DNA from: Natronomonas salsuginis
GTDB taxonomy: Archaea > Halobacteriota > Halobacteria > Halobacteriales > Haloarculaceae
Direction of reading: 5' to 3'
Assembly: GCF_005239135.1 (NCBI RefSeq)
Contig: NZ_QKNX01000001.1
Span: 558,001-622,000 of the forward strand
Length of the DNA stretch: 64,000 bases
Each line of letters begins with the position of its first letter. Within the stretch, counting starts at the first letter, position 1. The notes beneath the pieces are model-generated. The model searched no databases. It worked only from the letters and a program-made list of their open reading frames with translations, and had not been told where the DNA came from. A program made the position numbers and the translations under genes. Of this stretch, positions 1-8,417 are shown piece after piece.

Positions 1-920
1 ACGAGGTCACGTCGGTATCGGGGCTCCACCCAGCGCTGGCGCTCGACGACGAACACCACGAGATCCTCTCTGGGCTCGACGGCGAACACAACTACAAGCC
101 GCCGGCGGCCTACGAGGTCGATCCGGGCACGTATCTCGAACAAATCGACGCGATGAGCGTCGACGGGGTTCACGTCCACTCGATGACGCCCGAAGAGGCC
201 TATCACGCCCGCCGCGGAACCGGCTGGAGCTACGAGGACGTGTTCGAGCGGTTGCGCGACGCGGGGCTGGACTCGGTCCCCGGCACCGCGGCCGAGATCC
301 TCGTCGAGGAGGTCAGAGAGGTCATCTGCCCCGGGAAAATCGGGACTGACGAGTGGCTCGAAGCGATGGAAGCGGCCGCGTCGGTGGGCCTCGGGACGAC
401 GGCGACGATCATGTACGGCCACGTCGAGAACGAGGCCCACCGGGCGCTGCATCTCGATCGAATCCGCGAGCTACAGGACAGAACTGACGCAATCACCGAG
501 TTCGTACCGTTGTCGTTCATCCATCACGAGACGCCGCTCAAAGAACAGGGGATGGTCGAAGACGGGGCGTCAATCCACGAGGACGAGCTGATGATCGCCG
601 TCTCGCGGCTGTATCTCGACAACATCGACCACATCCAGTCGTCGTGGGTTAAATACGGCGACGCGCAGGGGCTGAAGATGCTCACCTGCGGCGCGGACGA
701 CTTCATGGGGACGATCCTCTCCGAGGAGATCACGAAACGCGCCGGCGGCGAATTCGGCGAGTTCCGCTCCGTCCGCGAGTACGTAGACATGATCACCTCC
801 ATCGGGCGCGTGCCGGTCGAGCGATCGACCGATTATGAGATGCGTCGCCGGATCGATCCGAAGGCGGGGCCGTTCGGGCCGACGCTCGGGCCGAAAGCCG
901 ACGGCACGCCGCTTTTATAA
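1..920 (+). CDS. cofH: CofH, F420 FO-synthase subunit (5' end outside window)
   Basis: CofH is the radical-SAM partner that joins the tyrosine-derived part to the flavin ring in making FO (7,8-didemethyl-8-hydroxy-5-deazariboflavin), the chromophore of F420. The frame is open from base 3, and the first ATG inside the window (153) is internal, since residues upstream of it read as the conserved CofH segment (SGLHPALAL, then NYKPPAAYEV). The C-terminal half is typical of the family: MTPEEAYHARRG, the motif FVPLSFIHHETPL, and a C-terminus with AGGEFGEFRS. The radical-SAM cysteines lie upstream of the window. It converges on cofG across about 400 bp. Confidence 0.93.
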   Translation, partial: EVTSVSGLHPALALDDEHHEILSGLDGEHNYKPPAAYEVDPGTYLEQIDAMSVDGVHVHSMTPEEAYHARRGTGWSYEDVFERLRDAGLDSVPGTAAEILVEEVREVICPGKIGTDEWLEAMEAAASVGLGTTATIMYGHVENEAHRALHLDRIRELQDRTDAITEFVPLSFIHHETPLKEQGMVEDGASIHEDELMIAVSRLYLDNIDHIQSSWVKYGDAQGLKMLTCGADDFMGTILSEEITKRAGGEFGEFRSVREYVDMITSIGRVPVERSTDYEMRRRIDPKAGPFGPTLGPKADGTPLL

Positions 921-1320
921 CTCCTTCGACGGTGCGGACCCCTTCGATCGACGCGTGAACTGCCGCAAGCGTGTTCGGACCTGTTGAGATCCGTAGCCGT
1001 CGACGACGTTTCGGGTTGAATCGGCCAGCATATCTGCTGAGGGAGTGTGTCTTGTGCAACAGAAATCATCGGACATACGTTCTTTGAACCGATACCGACG
1101 TGGGAGGGGAAGCTATTCTTCTATTACGAAGTCCTCGGTGTCGTCAGTGGATTCTTCTCGGTGGTGGTGTTCGGTATCGTGCTGCCGCTCACCGAATGAC
1201 GAAGCCGGTCGACGAAAGCTGATTCTACCACTCGATTTGAATGGGCGAGTCCGAAAAGGTCACTCAACGGAATCGTGTATTCCGATGTTCTCGGAGGCTG
1301 GTCCGCGGCGACGGCGCGAT
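921..1320. other. Intergenic region between convergent cofH and cofG
   Basis: This 400 bp stretch separates two convergent genes. Apart from one possible 50-codon hydrophobic frame on the plus strand (1047-1199, listed separately) I see no gene, tRNA or strong repeat. The long open frames that cross it continue as antisense shadows of cofG. Confidence 0.5.
1047..1199 (+). CDS. Possible small membrane peptide or gene remnant
   Basis: A 50-codon frame from GTG 1047 to TGA 1197-1199 encodes a peptide with one hydrophobic stretch (around FFYYEVLGVVSGFFSVVVFG). The frame is open for only a few codons upstream (TGA at 1038). It could be a small single-pass membrane protein or the tail of a lost membrane gene. 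There is no clear ribosome-binding site and no recognisable family, so this is a weak call resting only on the hydrophobic pattern. Confidence 0.22.
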   Translation: MSCATEIIGHTFFEPIPTWEGKLFFYYEVLGVVSGFFSVVVFGIVLPLTE

Positions 1321-2409
1321 TTAGTCGGCGCGATCCAACAGCGCGCGATAGCGCCGGCCGGCCGGTCCGTCGGCCTCGATCGCCGCCTCGATTCGCGGCG
1401 AGAGCCACGCTTCGGAGACGTATCGCTCGTGGACGGGCAAGCGCTCGGAGAGCGGAACGCCGGCCGTCTCGGCGATATCCTCGAGTTCCCGAAGCGCCGG
1501 CCAGGCGTACTCGGGGTTGATATGGTCGTCAGTGACCGGCGACACGCCGCCGAAGTCGTCGACGCCGCAGTCGAGAAGGTCTTCGACCGGCGCGAGGTTC
1601 GGCGGCGACTGGATGCTGATCTCCGGGGGCAGCGCGACCCGAGCCATGGCCGTCACGCGACGAATCGTTTCGAGGTCGGGCGAGTCCTCGCGCCACCGCT
1701 CGTTCTGGACGACCGGCTGGACGATGATCTCCTGGACGTGCCCGTAGCGTTCGTGCAGTTCCCGAATCGCGAGCAGGCTTTCCGCGCGGTCGCGCATCGT
1801 CTCGCCGATCCCGACGAGGATCCCCGTCGTGAAGGGCATCCCCAACTCGCCGGCCGTCGCGATCGTTGCGAGCCGCTGTCCCGGATCCTTCGCGCGCGGG
1901 CCGCCGTGGGCTTGCACCTCGGCGGTTGTTTCGAGCATGACGCCCATCGAGGCGTTCACGTCGGCGACGAGTTCCATCTGCCAGCGGGTCTGATCGCCGG
2001 GGTTCGAGTGCGGGAGGAGTCCGCACTCGAGGGCGATTTCGCACGCCTCCCGGAGATACGAGTGGATCGAATCGTGCCCCCACTCCGAGAGCTGGTCGTG
2101 AACCTCGGTGTAGCGATCGTCGGGATCGTCACCGAAGGTGAAAAGCGCCTCCGTGCAGCCGGCAGCCGCGCCCCGCTCGCAGATGTCGCTGATCTCGTCG
2201 GGCGACAACAGCGACGCTGCTCCGGGCGGATCGTAGTAGGTACAGTACGTGCAGGTGTACCGGCACGCGGTCGTCAGCGGGACGAACACGTTTCGCGCGA
2301 AGGAGAGTTCGTCCGCAGGCTCGACCGCCGACGGCGTCACGTCTACCAACCGATCCACGTCCGCCGTCGGAATCTCGATATCGACCCCGTAGTCCTCCGC
2401 GCCAAACAC
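1321..2409 (-). CDS. cofG: CofG, F420 FO-synthase radical-SAM subunit
   Basis: CofG works with CofH to form FO from a tyrosine-derived adduct and the ribitylaminouracil intermediate of flavin synthesis. The radical-SAM cluster motif CX3CX2C is visible at residues 49-56 (CRYTCTYC), followed by the family-typical YYDPPG. The 362-residue length fits stand-alone archaeal CofG; bacteria and algae often have fused FbiC. The start is GTG at 2409; no better start lies nearby. It is the last gene of the minus-strand cetZ-3075-cofC-cofG run, with 57 bp to the cofC stop, so probably co-transcribed. Confidence 0.95.
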   Translation of the reverse strand: MFGAEDYGVDIEIPTADVDRLVDVTPSAVEPADELSFARNVFVPLTTACRYTCTYCTYYDPPGAASLLSPDEISDICERGAAAGCTEALFTFGDDPDDRYTEVHDQLSEWGHDSIHSYLREACEIALECGLLPHSNPGDQTRWQMELVADVNASMGVMLETTAEVQAHGGPRAKDPGQRLATIATAGELGMPFTTGILVGIGETMRDRAESLLAIRELHERYGHVQEIIVQPVVQNERWREDSPDLETIRRVTAMARVALPPEISIQSPPNLAPVEDLLDCGVDDFGGVSPVTDDHINPEYAWPALRELEDIAETAGVPLSERLPVHERYVSEAWLSPRIEAAIEADGPAGRRYRALLDRAD

Positions 2410-2466
2410 GTCTCCCAGTCGGGGGGAGGGGACATTAAAAGAATCGCTATCCGAGGGCGCTCGGAG

Positions 2467-3075
2467 CTACCGCGCTTGGCGGCGAACGGTTACGCGTCCG
2501 TCGGGGGTCGAGAGTTCGAAGCCGGCTGATCGGAGCCACTCGACGGATTCACCGGAGCCGTGTAACAACAGTTCGGCGAGATCCTCGGGTTCGTCGATGT
2601 CGACGGCGAGCCGAAACGAGTCGACCGCCGTCGCCTCGACGCCGACTTCTGACGCGATGCGCCGGTGATCGGCCACTGAGGCACCGTGATAATCGGTGTG
2701 AAAGTCTGGCTCCCGGACGACGAGCGCGTTCGTCCCGCCGCCGAGTCCCGGTGCGATAACGACCTCGCCCTCGGCTCCGAAGAGCCGCGAGAGCGCGTCC
2801 GGCGTCGCGAGCGCGAGGTCGGCCATGACGACCGCGACGGGGGGGTCCAGTCGGTCGTTGACCGCGGCGGTCAACGGTCGATCGTCGACGACGACCGGCC
2901 ATTCGCTGTCGATCGGGTCCGTCGAGAGCACCGTCGGCGACGCGTCGGTCGCATCGATCGCAGAACAGACATCGCGGAGCATCGTGCGGGCGAATTCGAC
3001 TCGTTCGTCCGGTTCGAGAACGGTCGCGAGTCGCGTCTTCGGCTCGCGGGCCGCGAACGGGACGAGGGCGTCCAT
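2467..3075 (-). CDS. cofC: CofC, 2-phospho-L-lactate guanylyltransferase
   Basis: CofC activates 2-phospholactate (or a related C3 acid) with GTP to give the dinucleotide donor that is attached to FO by CofD. The protein is about 202 residues and starts [17 protein letters not shown], the usual CofC start including the nucleotide-binding Lys-Thr-Arg segment. A GTG three bases upstream (3078) is possible, but the ATG at 3075 overlaps the stop of the upstream gene by one base (TGATG), the usual translational coupling, so I use the ATG. cofG follows after 57 bp. Confidence 0.93.
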   Translation of the reverse strand: MDALVPFAAREPKTRLATVLEPDERVEFARTMLRDVCSAIDATDASPTVLSTDPIDSEWPVVVDDRPLTAAVNDRLDPPVAVVMADLALATPDALSRLFGAEGEVVIAPGLGGGTNALVVREPDFHTDYHGASVADHRRIASEVGVEATAVDSFRLAVDIDEPEDLAELLLHGSGESVEWLRSAGFELSTPDGRVTVRRQAR

Positions 3076-3836
3076 CACCGGAGCCGGCTCGGTCCCTGCT
3101 GTCTGGATTTGTACACCCAGTAGCCGCCCCCGAGGAGAAGCGCCAGGACGATCACGGCACCGAGACCGAGGAGCGCGTTCCGGACGAGTTGACTCTGTGA
3201 TGCCTCGCCTTGGGCCCGTTCGGCGTTGTTGATCGCGTTCTCGAAGTTCCCGCTCTCGTACGCGGAGATCGAGCTGTCGAGCGAGGATTGCGCTTCGTCC
3301 GATCCCGATCCCTCGACGGCGTCTCGCGCGTTGTCGATCGCGTTTCGCGCGTCGTCACTCTCTTGGGTGAAGTGGTGACTCTCATGGGAGTCGACCGGCT
3401 GTTCGGTGCCACCCTCGCGCTCCAGCGTGAACGCGGCGGCGGTGAACCGGTCCGGCGGATCGTAGCTGAAGTTCTCGATCTCGGGTGTCGTCCCGGTAAC
3501 GCGGACCTCGATTCGGGCCGTTCCGTCGTCGATGTCAACCGATTGGGTCGCGTTCTGGCCGTCGATATCCTCGCGAGAGAGCTCGTCGTCGGCCTGGTTG
3601 TACTGTCTGATCGTCCACGTTGCGTTCTCGAGTTCCGTGCTCGAAACGAGCGTCCACCGTTCGAACTCGTCGAACAGTTCGGTTACTTCGAACGTCGCCT
3701 CGAAATCGGATCCGACTTCCGATTCCTCGGGAAGGTCGGTTGGCTCGCTCTGGACTGCCGCCGCCGGACCGGCGAACAGCGCGCTACACAACAGCACGGC
3801 AAAGAGAACGACGGCAAAAGACTTCCTACTGCTCAT
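3075..3836 (-). CDS. Secreted protein with C-terminal membrane anchor, between cetZ and cofC
   Basis: I do not recognise a named family. The 253-residue protein has an N-terminal signal peptide (residues 1-28, ending GPAAAVQ), an acidic extracellular domain of about 180 residues rich in beta-type sequence, a helical region around residues 160-210 ([28 protein letters not shown]), one C-terminal transmembrane helix (about 216-238) and a short basic tail ([12 protein letters not shown]). The helical part resembles a coiled stalk just outside the membrane. It overlaps the 3' end of cetZ by 11 bp and cofC by one base, so all three are translationally coupled. A role linking CetZ to the envelope is only an inference from position. 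Confidence 0.85.
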   Translation of the reverse strand: MSSRKSFAVVLFAVLLCSALFAGPAAAVQSEPTDLPEESEVGSDFEATFEVTELFDEFERWTLVSSTELENATWTIRQYNQADDELSREDIDGQNATQSVDIDDGTARIEVRVTGTTPEIENFSYDPPDRFTAAAFTLEREGGTEQPVDSHESHHFTQESDDARNAIDNARDAVEGSGSDEAQSSLDSSISAYESGNFENAINNAERAQGEASQSQLVRNALLGLGAVIVLALLLGGGYWVYKSRQQGPSRLR

Positions 3837-5001
3837 TGTCGCCGTATTCCAAGAGGTCCTCTAAATCACCTTCGCTCTGTGACTGGAGTTCCTTGCGCCG
3901 CTCTTCGGCCTCAATCGCCATCCGCTGCATCTCCTTGACGCGCGGCACGTCGGTGACGCCGGCCAAGACGACGATCGCGGCGACCTTCTGCTCGTTGGGG
4001 AGCGGGTAATCTCCGGCCCGAACCTCCATGCATTGGGTCTGGTCTTCGAGCCACTTGCGCGCTTTATCGATCCCCTTCCGGTTGAGCGCCTCCGGCGGTC
4101 CCGAAACTAACAGGAGCGCCCGCTCGGTGCTGTCGACCTCGCACTGAAGCGTCAGCTTCCCGAGCGTCGCCTTCCGGACGAGCGAGGTGATCCGATTCGT
4201 CGCATCGCCCGGCGTGGCAAAGCCGTTGTCCTCGTTTCGGCCGCGGAGTCGGTCGAGCAGCCCCTTGCTCTCGTTGTGGGGATCGACGAGTTCGCTCGCG
4301 TAACCGACGCTCGTGATCCCGTGGTCACCGAGCGTGTTGATTATCTCGGAGGCGTCGACGACGCTTTCGGCGACGTTGTCGCCGAGCGCCTCGACCTCGC
4401 CGGCCGAGAAGAGGGCTCCGAATCGGGTGATGATTTCGTCGTTGATCTCCGAGTATCCCTGGTCGAGACTCTCACCCCCCGTTTTGAACGCATCGTTGTC
4501 GAACGTCAACAGATTGTCGACCGATCCGGCGAAACGCTGGAACGACCGGGCGGCGTTGCGGTTGTAGATGCCCCCTTCATCCCGGCTCGGGAGAATCCCG
4601 AGGCCGTATACCGGTTCGACGTAGAGTCGTTGGAGATGCTCGGCCAGCACGGGCGCGCCGCCGCTGCCGGTCCCACCGCCGAGCCCGGCGATGATGAGAA
4701 ACGCGTCGATCTCGCTCGAGATCATTCGATCGATCGCGGTCTGGATCTCCTCGATGTCCTCGGTCGCGCACTCCTCTCCGAGTTCAGGCTCAGTACCCGC
4801 GCCGTGTCCTTTCACCACCGATTGGCCGATGAGCACCCGGTTTTCGTTCGGTACGTAGTCGAGACCCATCAGATCCGCCTTCGCCGAGTTGACCGCAACG
4901 GCGTGGCCGATGATCCCGGTCCCTCGGCTGGAATCGTACTCGAGGAACCGGTCGAGAACCTTCCCGCCGGCCTGCCCGAAGCCGATCATTGCAAGTTTCA
5001 T
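3826..5001 (-). CDS. cetZ: CetZ, archaeal tubulin/FtsZ-superfamily GTPase
   Basis: CetZ proteins are cytoskeletal GTPases that set cell shape in haloarchaea (CetZ1 controls rod formation and motility in Haloferax volcanii). The 391-residue protein has the N-terminal GFGQAGG loop (residues 7-13), the tubulin signature GGGTGSG at 108-114 and the FLIIAGLGGG lead-in typical of CetZ rather than FtsZ1/2. From memory, CetZ1 of Haloferax also lies next to cofC, which makes this the probable CetZ1 orthologue; phylogeny would be needed to be sure. A TATA-like CTTATC lies about 35 bp upstream of the ATG. It heads the operon with the anchored secreted protein, cofC and cofG. Confidence 0.92.
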   Translation of the reverse strand: MKLAMIGFGQAGGKVLDRFLEYDSSRGTGIIGHAVAVNSAKADLMGLDYVPNENRVLIGQSVVKGHGAGTEPELGEECATEDIEEIQTAIDRMISSEIDAFLIIAGLGGGTGSGGAPVLAEHLQRLYVEPVYGLGILPSRDEGGIYNRNAARSFQRFAGSVDNLLTFDNDAFKTGGESLDQGYSEINDEIITRFGALFSAGEVEALGDNVAESVVDASEIINTLGDHGITSVGYASELVDPHNESKGLLDRLRGRNEDNGFATPGDATNRITSLVRKATLGKLTLQCEVDSTERALLLVSGPPEALNRKGIDKARKWLEDQTQCMEVRAGDYPLPNEQKVAAIVVLAGVTDVPRVKEMQRMAIEAEERRKELQSQSEGDLEDLLEYGDNEQ

Positions 5002-5097
5002 ATCAGTCCTTGTGCAAATACCGACCTACGGAACTGATAAGCTTTCGGCTAACGTCAGACGCTGAGCCGACACAGTCATTCACGAGCACGGGTTGGT

Positions 5098-6063
5098 TCA
5101 CTCGGCAGCGCTGTCCGCAAGGTATGCGGCCAGCGTCAGGAGTTCACCCGGAGCGACGCCGAAGGCGGTCACGTCGTTTTCGTCGACGGTGTTATCGAAC
5201 TTCAACGATCGGTACTGGTCAGATCCCATTCGCGGAACTCCAGGGAGCGCATCGAGCACCGAGGCGGGGACGAAATCGAGCGATCTGAGGCCGACCGATG
5301 CGATCGGCATCGGGATCGAGACGACTTCGGCCGATCGACCGTCCGCACCGTGTGCGAGTTCGGCGATCTCGGCGAGCGTCAGGACCTCCGGGCCGCCGAT
5401 CTCGTAGACGTGGCCGACGTGCGGATTCCCGCCGGTTGCGCCGTCGCTTCGATCCGCGCCCTGCTCACCACCGTCGACGGCATCGGCGAGCATGGGGACG
5501 ATATCGCCGATCCAGATCGGTTGAAACCGGGTTTTACCGCCGCCGGGGAGCGGGGTGAGGTAGGGAAGGGCGAGCTGTTTCGTGTACCGGAGGAACTCGC
5601 CACCGTCGCCGAAGACGACCGAGGGGCGAAAGATGACCCACTCCAGATCCGACTCGCGAACGATTCCCTCCGCCAACCCCTTCGCACGGATCGACGCCGT
5701 CTCGCCGTTCGGATCAGCGCCGAGCGCGCTCATCTGGACGAGCAGCCCGACGCCGTGTTCTTCGGCCGCGCGGACGACGTTCGCCGTGCCCTCCTCGTGA
5801 ACGCGGTAGTGCATCTCGTTCCCGCCCGAGGGCCGAAACAGCGGCGACAGCGCGACGAGGTTGACGACCGCGTCCTGTCCCTCAAAAGCCCCCTCGATCG
5901 AGTCGTATGCGGTCACGTCGCCCATCGCCGTTCGAACGTCCGCGGGAAGGGTATCGTCCTCCGGCGACCGCGACAGCGCCGTCACCTCGTGGCCGCGTTC
6001 GTGGAGTTCCCGACAGAGATGCGCACCGATGAATCCGGTTCCGCCGACGACCAGTACTCGCAT
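5098..6063 (-). CDS. NAD-dependent epimerase, complex I NDUFA9-like family
   Basis: This is an atypical short-chain dehydrogenase with the Rossmann dinucleotide motif GGTGFIG at residues 7-13. Its NVVRAAEEHGVGLLVQMSALGA strand and FRPSVVFGDGGEF segment are typical of the NDUFA9-like group found widely in haloarchaea. About 321 residues from the ATG at 6063; an ATG at 6072 (MST before MRVLVVGG) is equally possible. Frames further upstream are open but unlike the family. The substrate is unknown. It is divergent from the thioesterase gene at 6191, with about 127 bp between them. Confidence 0.85.
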   Translation of the reverse strand: MRVLVVGGTGFIGAHLCRELHERGHEVTALSRSPEDDTLPADVRTAMGDVTAYDSIEGAFEGQDAVVNLVALSPLFRPSGGNEMHYRVHEEGTANVVRAAEEHGVGLLVQMSALGADPNGETASIRAKGLAEGIVRESDLEWVIFRPSVVFGDGGEFLRYTKQLALPYLTPLPGGGKTRFQPIWIGDIVPMLADAVDGGEQGADRSDGATGGNPHVGHVYEIGGPEVLTLAEIAELAHGADGRSAEVVSIPMPIASVGLRSLDFVPASVLDALPGVPRMGSDQYRSLKFDNTVDENDVTAFGVAPGELLTLAAYLADSAAE

Positions 6064-6190
6064 AGTGGACATTGGGGCGGTCGCCGTATAAACCATCGTG
6101 GCAGTTCGAGCGGTCGATAGCAGCGGACGGGAACGCACAAAGTTGGCGGTGGACGGGAACCGATACGGTCCGCGGCGGTCGAATCCGGGC

Positions 6191-6619
6191 ATGGATCACT
6201 ACCGGAAGCTCGAACGGATGTACCACGGCTCACGGTGTAACGATCACCTCGACATCGCGCTCTCCGTGACCGATGCCGGCGAGGCCGAAATCCGGTTGGG
6301 CGTCGACGGATCCGACCACCACGCCGCCGGCGGCGTCCACGGCTCGTATTACTTCAAGGCGCTCGACGACGCGACGTTCTTCGCCGCCAACTCGCTCGTC
6401 AAGGACGTGTTCGTGCTGACGACCGACGTTCACCTCCAGCTCACCCAGCCGGTCACCGAGGGCGACCTCGTCGCGGAGGCGACTGTGGTCAACGATCACC
6501 CGAAGCAGCTCATCGCCGACGGCGTTCTCTACGACGACGAGGGAACCCAACTGGCTCGCGGGACCGGTACGTTCGCGAAAAGCCGCGTCGAACTGGACGC
6601 CGAGATGGGGTACGAATAA
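6191..6619 (+). CDS. PaaI-type hotdog thioesterase
   Basis: A 142-residue hotdog-fold protein. The catalytic-region pattern of PaaI/YigI thioesterases is visible: HHAAGGVHGSYYFKALDDATFFAANS, with the Asp in the long central helix, then LTTDVHLQLTQPVTEGDL and the C-terminal strand ARGTGTFAKS. The start at ATG 6191 (MDHYRKLERMYHG) removes 31 basic, family-unlike residues of the longer open frame. It probably hydrolyses an acyl- or aryl-CoA; the substrate cannot be predicted. Confidence 0.85.
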   Translation: MDHYRKLERMYHGSRCNDHLDIALSVTDAGEAEIRLGVDGSDHHAAGGVHGSYYFKALDDATFFAANSLVKDVFVLTTDVHLQLTQPVTEGDLVAEATVVNDHPKQLIADGVLYDDEGTQLARGTGTFAKSRVELDAEMGYE

Positions 6620-6664
6620 CGCGATCGCGGCCGGACGCGACCCGGCGACGCGTCTCGGCGCGGC

Positions 6665-7081
6665 TCACTTCTCGGCGTATCGGTGCGCGTGCGGCGCGGC
6701 GAACGGCACCTCGTACGTCTCCCCCGAGTAGGCTTTGTACATCAAGAAAAGCCACGCCACGAGGCCGATCAGCGAGAGAACGGTCGTCACGAGGCCGACG
6801 AGCGCCCCGAAGATCCAGCCGACGACGGGGACGAACGCCAAGACGGTCACGACCACCGACAGCACGATCGAGAGCACGAACAGCCCCCCGAAGACGATGG
6901 TGCTCTGTGCGGCGTGAAATCGAACGAACTCGTCCTCGTCTTCCAACAGGTAAAACAGGATGCCGGTGATCGGGCCGAGCAGGTAGCTCAGCGCGCCGGC
7001 GAGGTTCGGTTCCAAGCCGCTCGCTGTGTGATCGGTTTCGATGTCTCGGTCGGTCGTCTCCTCAGCGGTTTTATTTGCCAT
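6665..7081 (-). CDS. DUF4870 family membrane protein
   Basis: A 138-residue protein with an acidic N-terminal 20 residues, then the DUF4870 pattern: ALSYLLGPITGILFYLLEDE, FVRFHAAQS, and two long hydrophobic segments (about residues 60-85 and 88-118). DUF4870 proteins are small Tic20-like membrane proteins of unknown function. The gene faces away from the integrative element that begins about 220 bp upstream and is the last chromosomal gene before it. Confidence 0.88.
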   Translation of the reverse strand: MANKTAEETTDRDIETDHTASGLEPNLAGALSYLLGPITGILFYLLEDEDEFVRFHAAQSTIVFGGLFVLSIVLSVVVTVLAFVPVVGWIFGALVGLVTTVLSLIGLVAWLFLMYKAYSGETYEVPFAAPHAHRYAEK

Positions 7082-7300
7082 TGTTGATCAACCCGGCTAA
7101 ATATGGACACCTGTCGGAATAAATCTATGTATGCGAAGTCAGTCCATAACTGGAGAATGTCGAGCTTAACGGCTCGAGCTGCGGAGATGTTCATCAGCTG
7201 AAGAGTATTCACCGAGGAATGATCGAGAAGTATATATGAATGAGGAAGACCTTCGTCGGAAGGGTGGAGGATGAGTGTATAAAAGATGTGTCGGCGAATC
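7082..7300. other. AT-richer spacer before the integrative element
   Basis: About 220 bp with lower GC than the flanks and several AT-rich hexamers (aaatat, tatatat, ataaaag). It must hold the promoter of the DUF4870 gene. No open frame here has haloarchaeal coding character. Confidence 0.4.
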
Positions 7301-7336
7301 AAGCCTAGGCCGGGATTTGAATCCGGGGTCTCGTCC
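7301..7336 (-). repeat. attL/attR copy: displaced 3' fragment of tRNA-Thr
   Basis: These 36 bases match 11471-11506, the 3' part of the intact tRNA-Thr(GGT), at 34 of 36 positions, with the first 21 bases identical (22 if the preceding c is counted). The mismatches are at 7322 (t for c) and 7328 (g for c). The match covers T arm, variable loop and part of the anticodon stem on the minus strand. Upstream of it the remaining tRNA half is absent: no 5' acceptor strand pairs with the 3' strand. It is therefore a displaced tRNA end, the usual footprint of a tyrosine-integrase insertion. Confidence 0.85.
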
Positions 7337-7337
7337 A

Positions 7338-7352
7338 CCGGGCGTTTCACGC
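7338..7352. repeat. Hairpin next to the att copy
   Basis: On the minus strand the sequence reads GGGCGTGAAACGCCC, a perfect 5 bp stem with a 5 base loop (plus strand gggcgtttcacgccc). It sits immediately beside the displaced tRNA end and about 50 bp before the integrase start. It may be an integrase arm site or part of a decayed tRNA; nothing shows which. Confidence 0.4.
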
Positions 7353-7405
7353 CCTGAGTCACCAACGGACGGGCCATTTACGCAGGCTGTACCCAGACAG
7401 CCACA

Positions 7406-8413
7406 ATGAGCCTAAAACCAACGCCGCCGCACGAAGCCAAGAACCGATTCCTCAACGACAAGAAGCCGGGCGTTACCCGGAAGACGCTCAAGAACTACCG
7501 TACCAGTCTCCGGCAGTTCTGCGACTGGCTGGACGACCAGCAACTCACGAACCTGAGCAACCTCGACAGCGAACTCATCCAGCGGTACAAGGAGTTCCGG
7601 CTGTCCAAGGTCAAGGTCATTACGGCACGACAGGATATGATGACCGTCAAGCAGTTCATCGAGTTCTGCGAACACATTGCCGCCGTCCCGCGTGGGATGG
7701 CCGATATGGTTCGGATACCCTCGGTCAGCGAGAACGACGAGATCTGTGACGACCTCCTCACGCGGGATGAGGCGGTCGCTGTACTAGACTTCCTCAACAA
7801 GTACGAGTACGCCAGTAACCGGCACGTCACTCTGCTTGTTCTCTGGAAAACCGGGATGCGAATGAGCGGGCTCCGGGCACTCGATATTGAAGACTTCGAT
7901 GAGGGACGGCCAGCGCTCGAACTTCGCCACCGACCCAACACTGGGACACCACTCAAGAACAAGGAGAGGGGCGAGCGGGACGTTCTCATCACACCCGAGA
8001 CCGCTGGTATTCTCTCCGACTACATCAAGCAGACTCGCCCAGACGTGACAGACGAACACGGCAGGAAGCCGCTCCTCGCCTCACAGAACGGGCGCGCCGT
8101 GGAGACAACCATCCAGCGGTACGTGTACACCGCCACCCGTCCCTGCTACTACAACGGCGGGAACTGCCCGTTTGACCGGAATCCCGAAGAGTGCGAGGCC
8201 ATGTCATGGAATGGCTCGTGCAAGTGTCCGGGCTCGGTCAGCCCGCACGCCCTTCGTCGGGGCTATGTCACGGCGGCGCGGAACGCAGGACAGCCCAAGG
8301 ACGTAACAGGAGAACGGGTCAATATGAGTGGAAAGGTACTAGAAAAACACTACGACAAGGGGACAAGTGCAGAGAAGGCGAATAGGAGAAAGGATTTTCT
8401 CAAAGACATATGA
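7406..8413 (+). CDS. Tyrosine recombinase (integrase) of the integrative element
   Basis: A 335-residue site-specific recombinase. Residues 5-105 form the SAM-like core-binding domain (TLKNYRTSLRQFCDWL). The catalytic domain shows Arg152 (TGMRMSGLRALD), His281 and Arg284 (SPHALRRGYVT) and the probable nucleophile Tyr316 (VLEKHYDKG), followed by a basic tail. Between them is a cysteine cluster of the form CX6CX7CX9CXC (about residues 249-275), seen in many haloarchaeal integrases and likely metal-binding. The ATG at 7406 lies 70 bp inside the left att copy, the standard place for an integrase acting on a tRNA site. All catalytic residues are present, so it may be active. Confidence 0.95.
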   Translation: MSLKPTPPHEAKNRFLNDKKPGVTRKTLKNYRTSLRQFCDWLDDQQLTNLSNLDSELIQRYKEFRLSKVKVITARQDMMTVKQFIEFCEHIAAVPRGMADMVRIPSVSENDEICDDLLTRDEAVAVLDFLNKYEYASNRHVTLLVLWKTGMRMSGLRALDIEDFDEGRPALELRHRPNTGTPLKNKERGERDVLITPETAGILSDYIKQTRPDVTDEHGRKPLLASQNGRAVETTIQRYVYTATRPCYYNGGNCPFDRNPEECEAMSWNGSCKCPGSVSPHALRRGYVTAARNAGQPKDVTGERVNMSGKVLEKHYDKGTSAEKANRRKDFLKDI

Positions 8414-8417
8414 GTGC

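Noticed and set aside
1045-2529. 494-codon plus-strand open frame crossing cofG
   Set aside because: Antisense to cofG, which has an intact CX3CX2C motif and the correct length.
7301-7375. Complete tRNA (possible GAA anticodon) at the left att copy
   Set aside because: The T arm is good and a loop GTGAAAC can be drawn, but the acceptor strands do not pair beyond four positions and the D arm is not formed; it is a tRNA fragment.
6988-7377. Minus-strand open frame starting MARPLVTQGVKRP over the tRNA-Thr fragment
   Set aside because: It is a translation through the displaced tRNA end and the hairpin, a common annotation artefact; it has no coding support.
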